Shown piece after piece: positions 4,921 to 6,541 of a stretch of DNA of 6,541 bases (the stretch's first letter is position 1; every line of letters starts with the position of its first letter). Under the pieces are notes generated by a model, which saw only the letters and a list, made by a program, of their open reading frames with translations, was not told the origin of the DNA and searched no databases. Where the stretch lies: the NCBI GenBank assembly GCA_947460165.1, contig CANHKH010000190.1, forward strand, positions 1 through 6,541, in the 5' to 3' direction. The position numbers and the translations under genes are program-made. This stretch comes from Comamonadaceae bacterium (lineage in GTDB: Bacteria; Pseudomonadota; Gammaproteobacteria; Burkholderiales; Burkholderiaceae_C).

Positions 4921-6156
4921 CTAGCCGCCCAGGCGGTCGGCGCCGGCCTTGAACAGCTTTTCAGCCGGTGTCAGCTGGGGCTGGTGCATGGGCAGCCAGC
5001 CGGCCCACAAAGGGTAGTGCCTGATCACATGGAAGACAAAAAAACTGCGCACCACCCGCCACCAGTTGGATTCTTTCAACTCCTCGGCCAGCACTTCATG
5101 GCAGTGCTGGCGCATGAGCTGGTCGAGCTTGAGCGTCAGCTCGCGGTTGAAGCTGTGGTCGCGGATGACCAGGTTGGCTTCCAAGTTCAGCGACAGGCTC
5201 AGCGGGTCCAAGTTGCTGGAACCCACGGTGGACCATTCTTGGTCGCTGATGGCCACTTTGCCGTGCAGCGGTCGTTCGCGGTACTCAAAAATGCGCACAC
5301 CGGCGGTGATCAGGTGGTGGTAGAGCAGGCTGGCCGCGATTTTGACAATGGGCATGTCCGGCTCGCCCTGCAAGATGAGTTCAACCCGCACGCCCCGGCG
5401 GGCAGCGCGGCGCATGTCACGCAAGAGCCGGTAACCCGGAAAGAAATAAGCGTTGGCGATCACCACGCGCTGGCGTGCACCTCGAATGGCAATTCGGTAA
5501 TGTTTTTCAATGTCGTGGCTGTGGTGTCGGTTGTCGCGGGTCACAAAGATGGCGGCCATTTGGCCGACGGCCTCTGGTGGGTGGGTCAGGGGTGTCAATC
5601 GCGGCAGCGCCTCACGCGGCTGACCTGCCCCAGCTGCGCCGCGATGACCGGCAACAATGGCGCGCAACGCAAAGCCCCGGATCTGGGCCACGATGGGGCC
5701 TTGAATGTCCACCGCATAGTCTTGCTTGGCGGTGGGGCCATGTTCGAGCAAGTGGTCGGCCGAGTAGTTGATGCCGCCCACAAAAGCCCGTGTGCCATCC
5801 ACCACCACAATTTTGCGGTGCATGCGCCTGAACACATTGGTGCGCCAGCCCCACAAACGCGGCGCTGGGTCAAACACATGGACACGCACACCCGCTGCAT
5901 TCAGGCTTTCAATGAAGGACTGCGACAAATCGGGCGAGCCAAAGCCGTCCACCGTGATGTCCACCCGGGCGCCTTGCTGGGCCGCTTGCAAGAGCGCGGC
6001 GTGCAGCTGCAGGCCGACCTTGTCTTCGAACAAGATGAAGGTTTCCACCATCACCTCTTGCCGGGCTGCCGCAATGGCTTCGAACACCCGGGGGAAAAAC
6101 TCCTCGCCGTTTTCGAGGAGCTGCATCTGGTTACCCAGGGTCCAATGTGTTGTCAT
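4921..6156 (-). CDS. clsB: Cardiolipin synthase B (phospholipase D family)
   Basis: ClsB (YbhO), 411 residues against about 413 in Escherichia coli. A phospholipase D superfamily enzyme at the inner membrane that makes cardiolipin from phosphatidylglycerol by phosphatidyl transfer; E. coli ClsB can also form phosphatidylglycerol. Both HxKx4D catalytic motifs are intact: H113-K115-D120 (HRKIVVVD) and H298-K300-D305 (HGKVAISD), each followed by the expected GGIN and GSSNLDPLSLSLN segments. It lacks the two N-terminal membrane helices of ClsA. I chose the ATG at 6156 because MTTHWTLGNQMQLLENGEE aligns with the start of E. coli ClsB. The frame is open up to 6435, but that upstream part reads opposite ybhP codons in another frame and looks spurious. 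No clear Shine-Dalgarno is visible. It sits 37 bases after ybhP and one base before ybhN, consistent with an operon. Confidence 0.95.
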   Translation of the reverse strand: MTTHWTLGNQMQLLENGEEFFPRVFEAIAAARQEVMVETFILFEDKVGLQLHAALLQAAQQGARVDITVDGFGSPDLSQSFIESLNAAGVRVHVFDPAPRLWGWRTNVFRRMHRKIVVVDGTRAFVGGINYSADHLLEHGPTAKQDYAVDIQGPIVAQIRGFALRAIVAGHRGAAGAGQPREALPRLTPLTHPPEAVGQMAAIFVTRDNRHHSHDIEKHYRIAIRGARQRVVIANAYFFPGYRLLRDMRRAARRGVRVELILQGEPDMPIVKIAASLLYHHLITAGVRIFEYRERPLHGKVAISDQEWSTVGSSNLDPLSLSLNLEANLVIRDHSFNRELTLKLDQLMRQHCHEVLAEELKESNWWRVVRSFFVFHVIRHYPLWAGWLPMHQPQLTPAEKLFKAGADRLGG

Positions 6157-6193
6157 GGGTGGGATGGCACAGACCGTGGTTCTTGTGCGGTGT

Positions 6194-6541
6194 TTAAACC
6201 ACGATGTCCGCGGCCAAGGGAGCGTGGTCTGACAGGTGCGACCAAGGTTGGCGAGGCAGCACAACAGGCGAGTGGGCCACGGCGTTGCGCACGTAAATGC
6301 GGTCCAGCTGCAGCAGCGGCATGCGCGCCGGAAAAGTGCGCGCAGGCCGGCCATGGGCTTTGACAAACACCTCGTGCAGGCCCGCGCCTTTTTCCAGCAG
6401 ATCGTTGGCGCTGCGGCGCCAGTCGTTGAAGTCACCGGCCACCACCACAGGCGCGTCGCTGGGCAGGTCTTGCCTGACCATGCGGCACAGCATGTTCATT
6501 TGCAAGCGGCGGTGGGCTTCGAGCAGGCCCAGGTGCACGCA
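6194..6541 (-). CDS. ybhP: Endonuclease/exonuclease/phosphatase family protein YbhP (C-terminal part)
   Basis: The last 116 codons, stop included, of a protein whose 5' end lies beyond the right edge of the window. The fold is the endonuclease/exonuclease/phosphatase (EEP, DNase I-like) superfamily. Visible motifs are VHLGLLEAHR near the left, AGDFNDW (the catalytic GDFN), LDRIYV (substrate/metal region) and the terminal SDHAPLAADI, whose D-H pair is the catalytic end of the family. These metal-dependent hydrolases cleave phosphodiester bonds in nucleic acids, sphingomyelin or phosphoinositides. The substrate of YbhP is not established. Its place directly before clsB and ybhN repeats the E. 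coli ybhP-ybhO-ybhN order, which supports the name and hints at a lipid-linked role. A GTG at 6538 is an internal valine, not the start. Confidence 0.88.
   Translation of the reverse strand, partial: CVHLGLLEAHRRLQMNMLCRMVRQDLPSDAPVVVAGDFNDWRRSANDLLEKGAGLHEVFVKAHGRPARTFPARMPLLQLDRIYVRNAVAHSPVVLPRQPWSHLSDHAPLAADIVV

Noticed and set aside
4804..6363. 519-codon + strand open frame opposite clsB and parts of ybhN and ybhP.
   Set aside because: It spans three real minus-strand genes with intact catalytic motifs; its length follows from GC-biased codon use on the other strand.
6157..6435. N-terminal extension of clsB to 6435.
   Set aside because: The extension overlaps the ybhP coding sequence in a different frame, is cysteine- and tryptophan-rich, and the homologue starts at 6156.

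Overview
The window looks like a stretch of chromosome from a GC-rich betaproteobacterium, most likely order Burkholderiales and probably family Comamonadaceae. This rests on codon usage, the style of the Min proteins and the gene content; no marker in the window fixes the genus. There are seven confidently recognised genes, one small unrecognised gene, and a non-coding region of about 500 bases that carries the most interesting signal.

Left part, 1-996 (+ strand). A possible end of an unrecognised reading frame (1-105) runs into a 243-base element (66-308) bounded by 27-base inverted repeats (26 of 27 match) and containing nested hairpins. It resembles a MITE or other small non-autonomous repeat. 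Just after it lies gloC (ycbL), a glyoxalase II-like metallo-beta-lactamase-fold hydrolase (346-996).

Centre, 997-1512. This non-coding stretch has the layout of a chromosomal replication origin. It holds a perfect DnaA box (TTATCCACA), a second strong box (TTGTCCACA), two weaker ones, then a run of CTA triplets resembling DnaA-trios, then an AT-rich segment. No dnaA gene is in the window, so if this is oriC it is not directly beside dnaA. A 66-codon, very basic, leucine-free small protein (1513-1713) follows. A strong bidirectional terminator (1725-1758) separates it from the convergent min genes.

Right part, 1803-6541 (all - strand). Reading leftward from the right edge: ybhP (5' end beyond the window), clsB (cardiolipin synthase B) and ybhN (membrane protein), in the same order as the Escherichia coli ybhP-ybhO-ybhN cluster. 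Then come minC, minD and minE, the complete division-site selection system. MinC blocks FtsZ assembly, MinD is the membrane-bound ATPase that recruits it, and MinE drives the pole-to-pole oscillation. ClsB makes cardiolipin, an anionic lipid of the kind MinD membrane targeting favours, so the neighbourhood is thematically coherent, although a functional link is only inferred.
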